From: Maritimibacter alkaliphilus HTCC2654
Lineage (GTDB): Bacteria; Pseudomonadota; Alphaproteobacteria; Rhodobacterales; Rhodobacteraceae
Length of the DNA stretch: 64,000 bases
Reading direction: 5' to 3'
NCBI RefSeq assembly: GCF_000152805.1
Contig: NZ_AAMT01000016.1
Span: 1 to 64,000 of the forward strand
Shown: positions 7,661-15,589 of the stretch, piece by piece
Numbering within the stretch: position 1 is the first letter of the stretch
Layout: each line of letters opens with the position of its first letter
The notes under the pieces: model-generated
The model's input: only the letters and a program-made list of their open reading frames with translations
Databases searched by the model: none
What the model was told of the DNA's origin: nothing
Made by a program: the position numbers and the translations under genes

Positions 7661-8326
7661 ATGACCTATACGCTTTATGCCGCGCCGGGGGCGTGCAGCC
7701 GGGTGCCGATGATGGCGCTGGAGGAGGCGGGGGCGGATTTCGACGTAGAGCTCGTGCGGTTCATGCGCGGCGCGCACCGTGCGCCCGATTTCCTCGCGCT
7801 CAATCCGGCGGGCAAGGTGCCGGTGCTGGTCACGCCGGATGGTCCGCTGACCGAAAACGTGGCGATCGCCACCTATCTGGCGGGTCGTCACCCCGGGCTT
7901 CTGCCCGATCTGTCGGACCCTTACGAGGCCGCGCGAATCACCGCGAACCTCGCCTATGTCTCGTCCACGCTGCATCCGATCGTGACCCGTATCCGGATGC
8001 CGATGTTCATGGCCGACGGGGACGCGGCGCAGGGGTCGGTGCGCGAAAAGGCGATGGAGATGATGCGGATGCATGCCACCACCGTCGATGCCGCCCTCGG
8101 CGCGGGGCCGTGGTGGTATGGCGACGACTGGTCGGTTCAGGACGCTTACGTCTATTGGGTCTGGTTCCGCATCACCGGGGCCGGATTTCCCGGTGAGGAT
8201 TATCCCGCCTGGGCCGCCCATGCCGCCCGGATGGAGGCCCGTGCCAGCGTGCAGCGCGCGCTCGCCCGCGATGCGCGGCTTCAGGCGATGCTGGAGAACG
8301 AGGGGCTGGCGGTGCCGATGCGCTAG
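7661..8326 (+). CDS. Glutathione S-transferase family protein
   Basis: A 221-residue protein with a thioredoxin-like N-terminal domain (YTLYAAPGACSRVP, with the P-G-A-C-S stretch typical of beta-class bacterial GSTs at residues 9-13). It has the NPAGKVPVL cis-proline segment, a TENVAIATYL glutathione-contact segment, and an all-helical C-terminal domain. ATG 7661 was chosen because GGGAGGGGAC sits just upstream and the GST fold begins there; an upstream in-frame extension overlaps scpB and has no GST similarity. The substrate is unknown. It converges on the next gene with a four-base overlap. Confidence 0.85.
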   Translation: MTYTLYAAPGACSRVPMMALEEAGADFDVELVRFMRGAHRAPDFLALNPAGKVPVLVTPDGPLTENVAIATYLAGRHPGLLPDLSDPYEAARITANLAYVSSTLHPIVTRIRMPMFMADGDAAQGSVREKAMEMMRMHATTVDAALGAGPWWYGDDWSVQDAYVYWVWFRITGAGFPGEDYPAWAAHAARMEARASVQRALARDARLQAMLENEGLAVPMR

Positions 8327-8823
8327 GGCAAGGCCTTGGATGCGACCGCGCCCGCCCCCTCCGGCAGCGCCATCGCGGCCGGTTGTGCGAGCGACTGGAT
8401 CTCGATCCCGCCGGTCAGGCTCGCGAGCCGCGCGATGTGCTGGACCGCCGCACAGGCGGTGCCGCCACAGGCGGAATGGTCGGGAATGACGATGCGGCGC
8501 AGGTGCAGCGCGCGGATGCGATGGGCGACCACGCGGGCGATGGCCGTCTTTTGCTGCGGATCGTCGAGGTCCGAGACTCCGAAGGCCAGAACCGTCAGGT
8601 TCAGATGCGGCATCCCGGTCCGCGCGAGGAGTTCGCGCAGCGTGTCCTCGGACGAGCCGTCGTTCGACAGGCACAGGATCTGCGTGCTCCGGTGGGACAG
8701 CGCGGTGTGGATCGGCGCGACGCCTTCGATCAGGGCGCAGTCCGGGCGCAGCATCAGGATCAGCGCGGGGTCGGTGTCGGAGACGCCGGGATTGAAGGGG
8801 GTGAGGGGGTCTGACAGCGGCAT
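8323..8823 (-). CDS. Hypothetical protein downstream of otsA
   Basis: A 166-residue soluble protein I do not recognise. It starts 13 bases after the otsA stop with a good GGGAGG site, so it is probably the last gene of an otsB-otsA transcript. The segment IVIPDHSACGG at about residues 114-124 resembles the zinc-ligand H-x2-C-G-G segment of beta-carbonic anhydrases, but the expected N-terminal C-x-D/S-x-R motif is not present, so I do not assign that function. Its codon use looks like its neighbours. Confidence 0.6.
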   Translation of the reverse strand: MPLSDPLTPFNPGVSDTDPALILMLRPDCALIEGVAPIHTALSHRSTQILCLSNDGSSEDTLRELLARTGMPHLNLTVLAFGVSDLDDPQQKTAIARVVAHRIRALHLRRIVIPDHSACGGTACAAVQHIARLASLTGGIEIQSLAQPAAMALPEGAGAVASKALP

Positions 8824-8836
8824 GGTATCCTCCCGG

Positions 8837-10282
8837 TCAAGTGGGTTTGGTGGACAGGCGCAGGGCGCGTGGCGGGCTGGGGCGGTCGAACCGGGCGAGC
8901 GCCTCGCGCAAGGGGCGGCCCCTGAGCAGGAGCCCGGGTTCGAGGCGTGACAGGCGGTCGATGAAGCTGCGTGACCATGCCCGCACGTCGGTGCGTTCGA
9001 CCACCTCGGTCAGGGCCGCGTGGCGGCGCAGGCGTTCGTCGCGCGACATGTGAGCGGCGCGGTCGATGGCTTGGGCGACCGCATCGTGATCGTAGGGGTT
9101 CACCAGCAGCGCGTCGGTCATGTCCTCGGCCGCGCCCGCGAAGCGCGACAGGATCAGAACGCCGGGGTCGTCCGGGTCTTGCGCGGCGACGAATTCCTTG
9201 GCGACGAGGTTCATGCCATCCGCGAGCGAGGTGACGAGGCAGGCCTTGGCCCCACGCAGAAGGCGCGCGATCTCGTCCCGCGGCACGGGGCGGTGAATGA
9301 ACCGGATCGGGGACCAGTCGAAGGCCCCGTAAAGCCCGTTCACCTGCCCGGCGATGTATTCGAGGTCCGCCGTGATCCTGCGGTAGGCATCGACCGCTTC
9401 GCGCGTGGGCGGGGCAATCTGGACGAGCGACAGGCGGTCGCCGGTGCCGTGGTCCTGAAGATAGCGTTCGAAGGCGCGGAACCGATTGGGCAGGCCCTTG
9501 GAATAGTCGAGCCGGTCGACACCGATGACGTAGTTCGCGCGCGCCTCCATCCCGTCGCCTTTGGACCCCGCCGACAGCGCATCGGCCCGGAACGCCGCCA
9601 CGTCGATCCCGATGGGAAAGCTTTGCACCCGCGTCACGCGGTCCTCGAATTTGACCGCGCAGCTGGGCAGGAATTCGGCCCGGGGGTCGGCGCGGTAGAT
9701 TTCGAGACACCGGGCGACATCGGTGCGGGTCTGAAGCCCGACGAGGTCGTATTGGGCGAGCCACGCGGCGTAGTCGGGCGGGTGGGGCAGAACCTCGAGA
9801 TCGGTGATGTTGGGCACCGGGATGTGCAGGAAAAACCCGATCCGGTTGCCGACGCCGAGCGCGCGCAGTTCGGCGGCGAGGGGCAGGAAGTGATAATCGT
9901 GTATCCAGACGAGATCGTCGGGTTGCAGGATCGCGGCCATCCGGCGCGCGAGCCGTCGGTTCACGGCAAGATAGGCGGCGGTATAGGCCGCGTTGATTTC
10001 GACCAGATCGACGCGGTGGTGCGACAGCGGCCAGAGGACGGAGTTCGCAAAGCCGAGGTAATAGTTTTCGTAATCCGCCTCGCTCAGGCGAAAGGCGAGG
10101 CGGCGGTAGGGGGCGCCGCCGATTTCCTCGAAGGGCGCGTCGGGGTCGCCGGTTTCGGGATGGGCCCCGATCCAGAGGCCGCCCTGTTCGCTCAGGGCGT
10201 CATGCAGCGCGACGACCAGACCGCCCGAGGGCACCGCTTCGGTCGGGATGCGGTTCGAGACGACGACGAGACGCCCGGTCAT
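8837..10282 (-). CDS. otsA: Trehalose-6-phosphate synthase
   Basis: A 481-residue GT20 glycosyltransferase that joins glucose from a nucleotide sugar to glucose-6-phosphate. It shows the family motifs: VVSNRIP at the N terminus, VWIHDYHFLPLA near residue 130, GVDRLDYSKGLPNR near 265, and the C-terminal DGMNLVAKEFVA and SRFAGAAEDM sugar-nucleotide segments. Length matches E. coli OtsA. Its ATG overlaps the otsB stop by four bases, so the two are translationally coupled. Trehalose serves as osmoprotectant and stress protectant. Confidence 0.95.
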   Translation of the reverse strand: MTGRLVVVSNRIPTEAVPSGGLVVALHDALSEQGGLWIGAHPETGDPDAPFEEIGGAPYRRLAFRLSEADYENYYLGFANSVLWPLSHHRVDLVEINAAYTAAYLAVNRRLARRMAAILQPDDLVWIHDYHFLPLAAELRALGVGNRIGFFLHIPVPNITDLEVLPHPPDYAAWLAQYDLVGLQTRTDVARCLEIYRADPRAEFLPSCAVKFEDRVTRVQSFPIGIDVAAFRADALSAGSKGDGMEARANYVIGVDRLDYSKGLPNRFRAFERYLQDHGTGDRLSLVQIAPPTREAVDAYRRITADLEYIAGQVNGLYGAFDWSPIRFIHRPVPRDEIARLLRGAKACLVTSLADGMNLVAKEFVAAQDPDDPGVLILSRFAGAAEDMTDALLVNPYDHDAVAQAIDRAAHMSRDERLRRHAALTEVVERTDVRAWSRSFIDRLSRLEPGLLLRGRPLREALARFDRPSPPRALRLSTKPT

Positions 10283-11031
10283 GGCGCGGCCCCTTCAGTG
10301 CGGGCGGGCGTGCCCGTCAGCGTGCGGGCGAGCCAGTCGTGGGCGGCGTGGATGGAGGGCAGACGCCAGAGTGCCACGGTGGGGCCGGCGCCGATGTGCA
10401 GCCCGGCCCCGCCCATGGCTTGCGCCCTGCGGAATCCGTCCTCGTCGGTCACGTCATCCCCGACCATGACGGGAAGCCGCCCGGCGAAGGGCGGGCGTGC
10501 CATGAGGGCCGCCAGCGCGGTGCCCTTGTCGATGCCGGCGCGCGCGATCTCGGACACCATGTTGCCGTGAAGCGCGCGCAGGCCGGGGATCACGGCCTCG
10601 TCCACCGTGCGGCGCACCAGCGGGCCGAGATCGGGGCGCGACCGATAGTGGAGCGCGACGACACCCGGTTTCGTCTCGATCAGCAGGTCGTGGGCGGCGG
10701 CGAGCGCGGCGAGGGGTCTGGCCGGGCCGGACAGATCGCCCGGCTGCGTGTCGATGCCCGTCATTTCGGCCCCGTGCGACCCGGCGCGCACCGTGATGCG
10801 GGGCGGCAAATGGGGGTCGAGGTCGGCCAGCGCCCGCCCGGACAGAACCGCGACGGCGCCCCCTGTCGCGGCGAGCGCGGCGTGCAGCACCGGGACGATC
10901 CGCGCAGGCAGGCGCACGTCGTCGGGATGGTCGGCCAGCGGGGCGAGCGTGCCGTCGAAGTCGAGAAACAGCGCGTGTTTCGACCAGTCGAGGCCACCGG
11001 GCGGGGTATGGCGGACAGCGGTCATCCCCAT
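10279..11031 (-). CDS. otsB: Trehalose-6-phosphate phosphatase
   Basis: A HAD-superfamily phosphatase of about 250 residues that converts trehalose-6-phosphate to trehalose. The nucleophile motif DFDGT is near residue 20, and VGDDVTDEDGF near residue 200 provides the metal-binding acidic residues. I chose ATG 11031 (M-G-M-T) because the family begins just before the DxDGT strand. ATG 11025 is equally possible, and an upstream extension to 11163 lacks similarity. A possible extracytoplasmic-sigma promoter lies upstream (11227-11251). Confidence 0.93.
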   Translation of the reverse strand: MGMTAVRHTPPGGLDWSKHALFLDFDGTLAPLADHPDDVRLPARIVPVLHAALAATGGAVAVLSGRALADLDPHLPPRITVRAGSHGAEMTGIDTQPGDLSGPARPLAALAAAHDLLIETKPGVVALHYRSRPDLGPLVRRTVDEAVIPGLRALHGNMVSEIARAGIDKGTALAALMARPPFAGRLPVMVGDDVTDEDGFRRAQAMGGAGLHIGAGPTVALWRLPSIHAAHDWLARTLTGTPARTEGAAP

Positions 11032-11226
11032 GCGCCCGTTTGCGCCATCACCCCCGCGCCACGGTGATCGGCGGTGCGCGGCCGGTCCTGCCGCCCGGCG
11101 CGGGACGGCGCTGCGAAAACGGTCTGGAACGGGGCAGGGCGCATGGCGTCGGATCTCCGGCACGAGGGATCAAAGGGTGTTCTGAGGGCGGCGGTCGTTC
11201 TGGAACGGCCGATCACGCCGGGGAGG

Positions 11227-11251
11227 AACACGCCGTTGCCGGACTTGTTCC
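11227..11251 (-). promoter_or_regulatory. EcfG-like general stress promoter upstream of otsB
   Basis: On the minus strand GGAAC (11251-11247) is followed by 16 bases and TGTT (11230-11227). This is one base from the alphaproteobacterial EcfG consensus GGAAC-N16-17-CGTT. otsBA is a usual member of that regulon and an HWE kinase lies next door. The fit is suggestive but short motifs of this type occur by chance. Confidence 0.4.
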
Positions 11252-11314
11252 ATCGTCAGGAAAACTAATGCGGGATTAGTGTATCACTTATGGCGGGGGT
11301 CGGCCTGATCCCGC

Positions 11315-12274
11315 CTATTCGGCGTCGTCCAGCGGCAGGCGCAGGTCGATGGTCAGCCAGCCGTCCTCGAAATTCCGGGTCTTTTCGGCCCCGAGTTGCA
11401 GGACCGAGGCCTGAAGCAGCCGCGAGCCGAAACCGGGGAGCGCCTTGGCATCGTAATCCGGGGCCTGTTCGCGCCAGAGAATGCGCAGCCCGTCGCCGTC
11501 GCGCCGCGCGTCGATCGTCAATGTCCGGTCCGGTGCGGCGAGTGCGCCGTGCTTGGCCGAGTTCGTGACCCATTCGTGCAGGATGAGCACGAGAGGCGTG
11601 AGGATGCTGATCGGGATCAGCACCGGCTCGACGTTCATGGTGACGGTCTTGGGGCCGAGGGCCGGGGCGAGAATCCGTTCGATCAGGTCGTCGAGGGGCA
11701 GGGGTTCAAGCGCCTCGCCGCCCGAGATCATCGAATGCGCCCGGTCCAGCGCGGCGACGCGCCCGCGCAGGTTTTCGACCAGATCTTCGCGCGACTGCGC
11801 TTCGCGATCCGCGCTGCCGATCATGGCGCTGACGAGGGCGAAGAGGTTCTTGATCCGGTGGTTCATCTCGGCGAGATGCAACCTGCGCTGCGCTTCCAGT
11901 TCGCGTTCGGCGGTGGTGTCGAGGATGACGCCGCTCAGGGCCGTGGACCCGCCCGCGTCGTCGTGCCAGCCGATCGCCTGCACCCATCCGTCACGCTCGC
12001 CGTCGCGCGGAATGCGGAACGTGCCGTGCAGGTCGCCCTTGTTCTGGATCGCTTCGACGAGAGAGGTGCTGACGCCTTCGCGGTCGTCGGGGTGAATGGC
12101 GGCGAGAATCCGGTCCATCGGCAGATCGCCGGCGCCGTCGAGGGCGAACAGGGCGCGGCAGCGTTCATCGACCGACAGAACGCGTCGGGCGGAATCATAC
12201 ACCCACAACCCGACCAGTGGGGTCGTGGCCCCGTCTTTTCCCTGTCTGTCGTCCGCCAAGATGGCCGTCCCCAT
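11315..12274 (-). CDS. PAS-domain HWE-family sensor histidine kinase
   Basis: A 319-residue soluble kinase with no membrane segment. A PAS-like sensor domain spans about residues 20-125 and ends in ILDTTAERELEAQ. The phosphorylated histidine is His139 in EMNHRIKN. The ATPase domain carries HEWVTNSAKHGAL, and W-R-E (ILWREQ) gives the HWE class its name. In alphaproteobacteria such kinases often signal to PhyR in the general stress response; no response regulator is visible here, so the partner is encoded elsewhere. It is transcribed in the same direction as otsBA, about 280 bases upstream of it. Confidence 0.88.
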   Translation of the reverse strand: MGTAILADDRQGKDGATTPLVGLWVYDSARRVLSVDERCRALFALDGAGDLPMDRILAAIHPDDREGVSTSLVEAIQNKGDLHGTFRIPRDGERDGWVQAIGWHDDAGGSTALSGVILDTTAERELEAQRRLHLAEMNHRIKNLFALVSAMIGSADREAQSREDLVENLRGRVAALDRAHSMISGGEALEPLPLDDLIERILAPALGPKTVTMNVEPVLIPISILTPLVLILHEWVTNSAKHGALAAPDRTLTIDARRDGDGLRILWREQAPDYDAKALPGFGSRLLQASVLQLGAEKTRNFEDGWLTIDLRLPLDDAE

Positions 12275-12353
12275 TCCGAACTGAACACCCCTCCGAGCGC
12301 GTTTGCGCGGTAAGCTGGTCTAGGGTTAGGATTATTAATCCGAGGTCAGTGCG

Positions 12354-13094
12354 TCATGTCAACTTCAACGGGCCGTCGCCATACAGATAACTGGCGTCGA
12401 ACCGTCCGACACGTTCCAGCGCCGCACGGTCGAGGATCGTGACCTGCCCGCGCGAGATATCGACGATGCCGCTTTCGCGGAGTTTGCGCACGACGCGGTT
12501 CATGTGAATCGACGTGGTGCCGCAGGCGTCGGACAGTTCCTTTTGGGTCAGCGGTAGGGCGAACCCGTTCTCGCCGGCCATCCCGACGAAATCGAGCCGG
12601 TGCCACAGTTCGGCGCAGAGATGCGCGAGGCGGCCGTCGGCGTCGAGCAGTTCCAGCTTCAGAATCCATTCGCGGTGCATGGCGGCGTCGAGCAGCGTGG
12701 AATACCACAGGATGCGCGACAGGTTCGGCTCGGTCTCGAGCACCCGGTTCAGGCTTTGATGGGTCACGTATCCCACCTGCACGGTGCCGATGGACACGAC
12801 GTCGTGGTCGAGCCGTTTCAGCGCGAAGGCGTGGAGGTCGACGAAATCGCCGGGCACGTGAAGCGCCACGATATGCCGCTTGCCGTCCTGCGCGATGATG
12901 CGGGCGATCATGCCCTCGATCAGGATGGTGCTGCGGTTCACCACGTCGCCGCGTTCGAGGATCACATGCGGCGCGGTGAAGCGTTCGACGTCTTCGACCA
13001 GATCTTCGAGAATGCCCTTTTCGCGCTCGGACAGGGCCTCGCGGGACCGGCCCTGAAGAAACCGGCGGGTCAGGGGATAATCGCGTTCGGTCAT
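12354..13094 (-). CDS. Crp/Fnr family transcriptional regulator
   Basis: A 246-residue regulator with an N-terminal cyclic-nucleotide-binding-like beta roll (residues about 25-140, including GDVVNRSTILIEGMIAR and HVPGDFVDLHAF) and a C-terminal helix-turn-helix (LTQKELSDACGTTSIHMNRVVRKL, about 178-202). It lacks the N-terminal cysteines of oxygen-sensing Fnr and is likely of the widespread alphaproteobacterial stress-associated group. It is transcribed in the same direction as the HWE kinase, with a gap of about 80 bases. Confidence 0.88.
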   Translation of the reverse strand: MTERDYPLTRRFLQGRSREALSEREKGILEDLVEDVERFTAPHVILERGDVVNRSTILIEGMIARIIAQDGKRHIVALHVPGDFVDLHAFALKRLDHDVVSIGTVQVGYVTHQSLNRVLETEPNLSRILWYSTLLDAAMHREWILKLELLDADGRLAHLCAELWHRLDFVGMAGENGFALPLTQKELSDACGTTSIHMNRVVRKLRESGIVDISRGQVTILDRAALERVGRFDASYLYGDGPLKLT

Positions 13095-13207
13095 TCGCTG
13101 CTCGTCGTTTCCGGGTGCGGTCTGGCCATGTCCCAGTCAGGCCGTCTTAACATAGGTTAACCTGTTCCACACTTTAGAATTTCGGACATCGTGACGCGCC
13201 GGAGCGG

Positions 13208-14455
13208 CTAACCCTGCCTGAGCGATGTTGCGAGGCGGGACAGCCCCGGCGCAAGCGGGAAAAGCGCGGCCTGAACGGCGTGGTAAATGTCGGGCTTGCC
13301 CGCGAACTGCCGCGCGTCCGGGGTGCCATCGTCGGCCAGTTCCGGGAACCAGCCCCCGGCGCTGTGGTCGATGAGGTGATCGTTGGCGAAGTCCCAGAGC
13401 ATCCGATACCAACGCTCGTCCCCGGCTTCGCGTTCCAGCTTGAGAAACGCGGCGAGCGCGCCGAGCGCCTCGGTCACCGGCCACCAGTAGCGGTCGCGGA
13501 TCGCGGGGGTACCGTCTGCGCCGAGCGTGTAGACGAAGCCGCCCCGCGCCTCGTCCCAGGCGTCGGCAAGGGCGCGCTCCATCACCCGGCGGGCGATCTG
13601 CGGCAGGTCGCTGTCGGGCCGCCCGGCCAGATCCCAGTAATGCAGCGACAGCCGCGCCATTTCGAAGGAATGGCCGGGCGTGGTGCCTGCGGGCCTGAAC
13701 ATCGGGTTGCCGGAATAGTGCGGGTCGACGCGCCAATCCGCGTCGTAATGCTCGGGCAGACGCCAGCCGTGCGCGGGGGCCACGCGCCCCATGAAGAACG
13801 ACAGGATGCGCCCGGCCCGGTCGAGATAGACCGCGCGCCCGGTCGCCTCGTAGGCCGTCACCAGCGCCTCGACCGCGTGCATGTTGGCGTTCATGCCGCG
13901 ATAGGTGGAAAACGGGGTCCAGTCGCGGTTGAATTCGTCGGCGAAAAGGCCCGGCCCGTCCTCCCAGAAATGGCGGTCCAGCACCTCGGTCGCGTCGTCG
14001 ATCAGCCGGTCGGCCTGCGGGTGGCCGACCATGCGCGCGCTGGCCCCGGCGAGGAGGACGAAGACGTGACCGTAGGCGAGTTTGCGGTCGTCCACCGGGC
14101 CCGAGCCGTCCACCGACCAGAGGTATCCGCCGTGGGCCGTGTCGCGGTGGCGATCCCACAGAAAGCGCATTCCGTGGTCGATTATGTCGTCGCCGTCGTC
14201 GATCCCGGCCAGTTTGCCGAGCGCGTAGGAATGGATGAGCCGGGTGGTCGTGTGAAGCTCCTGCACCGGCGAGGGCAGGGGGCGGCCCGCAAGGTCGAGG
14301 GTGCGAAAGCCGCCCGCCGGGTTCGGGCTGGCGCGGAAGAAGGCGAACAGGTCGGCGGCCTGTGCCAAAAGCCAGTCGCGATGCGCGGGGGTGTCGATCC
14401 AGAGGCCGTCGCCCGTTGCGGGGCCGGGGGCGGGGGTGCGGTGCGGGTCGGACAT
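13208..14455 (-). CDS. AGE-family sugar epimerase/isomerase
   Basis: A 415-residue (alpha/alpha)6-barrel protein of the N-acylglucosamine 2-epimerase family, which includes mannose isomerase and sulfoquinovose isomerase. Typical segments are RLIHSYALGKL, DHGMRFLWDRHRDTAHGGYLWSVD, GMNANMHAVEAL, GHSFEMARL and RYWWPVTEAL, which hold the conserved active-site histidines of the barrel. The start at 14455 (MSDPHRT) was chosen over an upstream ATG at 14500; neither has a strong ribosome site. The preferred sugar cannot be read from sequence. Confidence 0.85.
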   Translation of the reverse strand: MSDPHRTPAPGPATGDGLWIDTPAHRDWLLAQAADLFAFFRASPNPAGGFRTLDLAGRPLPSPVQELHTTTRLIHSYALGKLAGIDDGDDIIDHGMRFLWDRHRDTAHGGYLWSVDGSGPVDDRKLAYGHVFVLLAGASARMVGHPQADRLIDDATEVLDRHFWEDGPGLFADEFNRDWTPFSTYRGMNANMHAVEALVTAYEATGRAVYLDRAGRILSFFMGRVAPAHGWRLPEHYDADWRVDPHYSGNPMFRPAGTTPGHSFEMARLSLHYWDLAGRPDSDLPQIARRVMERALADAWDEARGGFVYTLGADGTPAIRDRYWWPVTEALGALAAFLKLEREAGDERWYRMLWDFANDHLIDHSAGGWFPELADDGTPDARQFAGKPDIYHAVQAALFPLAPGLSRLATSLRQG

Positions 14456-14548
14456 GGCAGGCTCGCAAATATTTGGCGCGGCAGGAGCCGCTTTCCCCAT
14501 TCCGAACCAGCGAACGGCCCCCGCGTCAATCGTGCATTGGCCGCGGGG

Positions 14549-15328
14549 TCAGGGCAGGGACGAGGCGATCCGGCGTTTCTGCGCGAAATCCTCGCGCCGC
14601 TCGCGCGCCGTGCCTTCGCGGAACGAGGTTTCCACGAAGGTCAGATGCTCGCGCGCGGCGGCTTCGGCCCGGTCCGGGTCGCCCGCCAGAACGGCCTCGG
14701 CGATCCGGTGGTGCTGGTCGAGCAGCATGTCGCCCGTGCCATCGACGGCGCGCAGATACTTGCGGTTGTAGAACAGGCCGCGCCGGGTGAGGTCGTAGAT
14801 CGACGTCATCATGTGGATCAGCATGGCGTTGTGGCTCGCGTTCACGACCGCGCCGTGAAACTTCAGGTCGGCCCGCGCCGAGGCGTCATCGTCGTGGTCG
14901 CGGTGGGCCTGATCCAGCTCGCCGATCAGCGCCTCGATCGCGTCCTTGTCCGAGCGGGTGGCGCGTAGGGCCGCGGCCCGCGCCGCGAAAGCCTCCTGCT
15001 CGCGCCGGTATTCGAGGTAGTCGTAGAACGCCTGACCGTGGCGGGCGTAGAGGTCGATGAGCGCGGGCGACATCGCCTCGCCCGTCAGTTTTGCGACGAA
15101 GGTGCCGTCGCCGTGCCGGACATTCACGAGCCCCTGACCTTCGAGCCGCTTGAGCGCGTCGCGCACCTTGGGGCGCGACACGTCGAACCGCTCGGACAGT
15201 TCGCGTTCGGAGGGCAAGCGCATCCCTTCGCGCAAGACCCCTTGGATAATCATCGATTCGATCTGTCCGGTGACGAGATCGACCACCGACTCGGAGGCGA
15301 TCGGTTCGAAAAGGTCGGTGGTCGGCAT
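14549..15328 (-). CDS. GntR-family (FadR/FCD subfamily) regulator, probable D-lactate regulator
   Basis: A 259-residue regulator with an N-terminal winged helix (LPSERELSERFDVSRPKV at about residues 35-52) and an all-helical FCD ligand domain. The FCD metal-binding residues are visible in DLKFHGAVV and in the later LDQHHRIAEAV block. It is divergent from the D-lactate dehydrogenase gene, the arrangement of LldR-type lactate-responsive repressors. The start is ATG 15328, preceded by GGAG at good spacing; an upstream TTG is possible. A palindromic candidate operator lies in the shared promoter gap. Confidence 0.88.
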   Translation of the reverse strand: MPTTDLFEPIASESVVDLVTGQIESMIIQGVLREGMRLPSERELSERFDVSRPKVRDALKRLEGQGLVNVRHGDGTFVAKLTGEAMSPALIDLYARHGQAFYDYLEYRREQEAFAARAAALRATRSDKDAIEALIGELDQAHRDHDDDASARADLKFHGAVVNASHNAMLIHMMTSIYDLTRRGLFYNRKYLRAVDGTGDMLLDQHHRIAEAVLAGDPDRAEAAAREHLTFVETSFREGTARERREDFAQKRRIASSLP

Positions 15329-15466
15329 GGCGAAACTCCGCAAGAGGTCATTTTAGTTTGCCACAAGGGCACTTGGTGCGCCACCGAATATGATGAAAAC
15401 CGCGAATGAGGGCAGGCGGTTGGCGGTGGACGGCGCAAGGCCCTGCATAGAGGTAAACAAAATTGT

Positions 15467-15499
15467 TGACCGAACAAGTGGTCAATAATATTTACCACC
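15467..15499. promoter_or_regulatory. Candidate GntR operator between regulator and dld
   Basis: TTGACC (15467-15472) and GGTCAA (15481-15486) are inverted around eight bases. A second overlapping pair, GTGGT (15479-15483) and ACCAC (15495-15499), fits the TGGT/ACCA half-sites of FadR-type GntR proteins. The AT-rich block between them suggests the overlapping divergent promoters. Confidence 0.45.
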
Positions 15500-15589
15500 T
15501 ATCACATGCCCGCCCGTCCGCCAGCCGTGGCACATGGGCCGCGCGGGCAGGGCGGATGCAGCGCCCGTCGCCAACCGAAAGGCCGCGCC

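Noticed and set aside
6127-7662. Long open frame (over 500 codons) on the minus strand opposite DUF1403 and scpB
   Set aside because: High GC content produces long antisense frames. Its translation is Arg/Pro/Gln-rich with no family match, while the plus-strand genes have clear domains and spacing.
8323-8823. Assignment of the gene behind otsA as a beta-carbonic anhydrase
   Set aside because: Only one H-x2-C-G-G segment fits. The required first cysteine and Asp/Arg dyad are absent.
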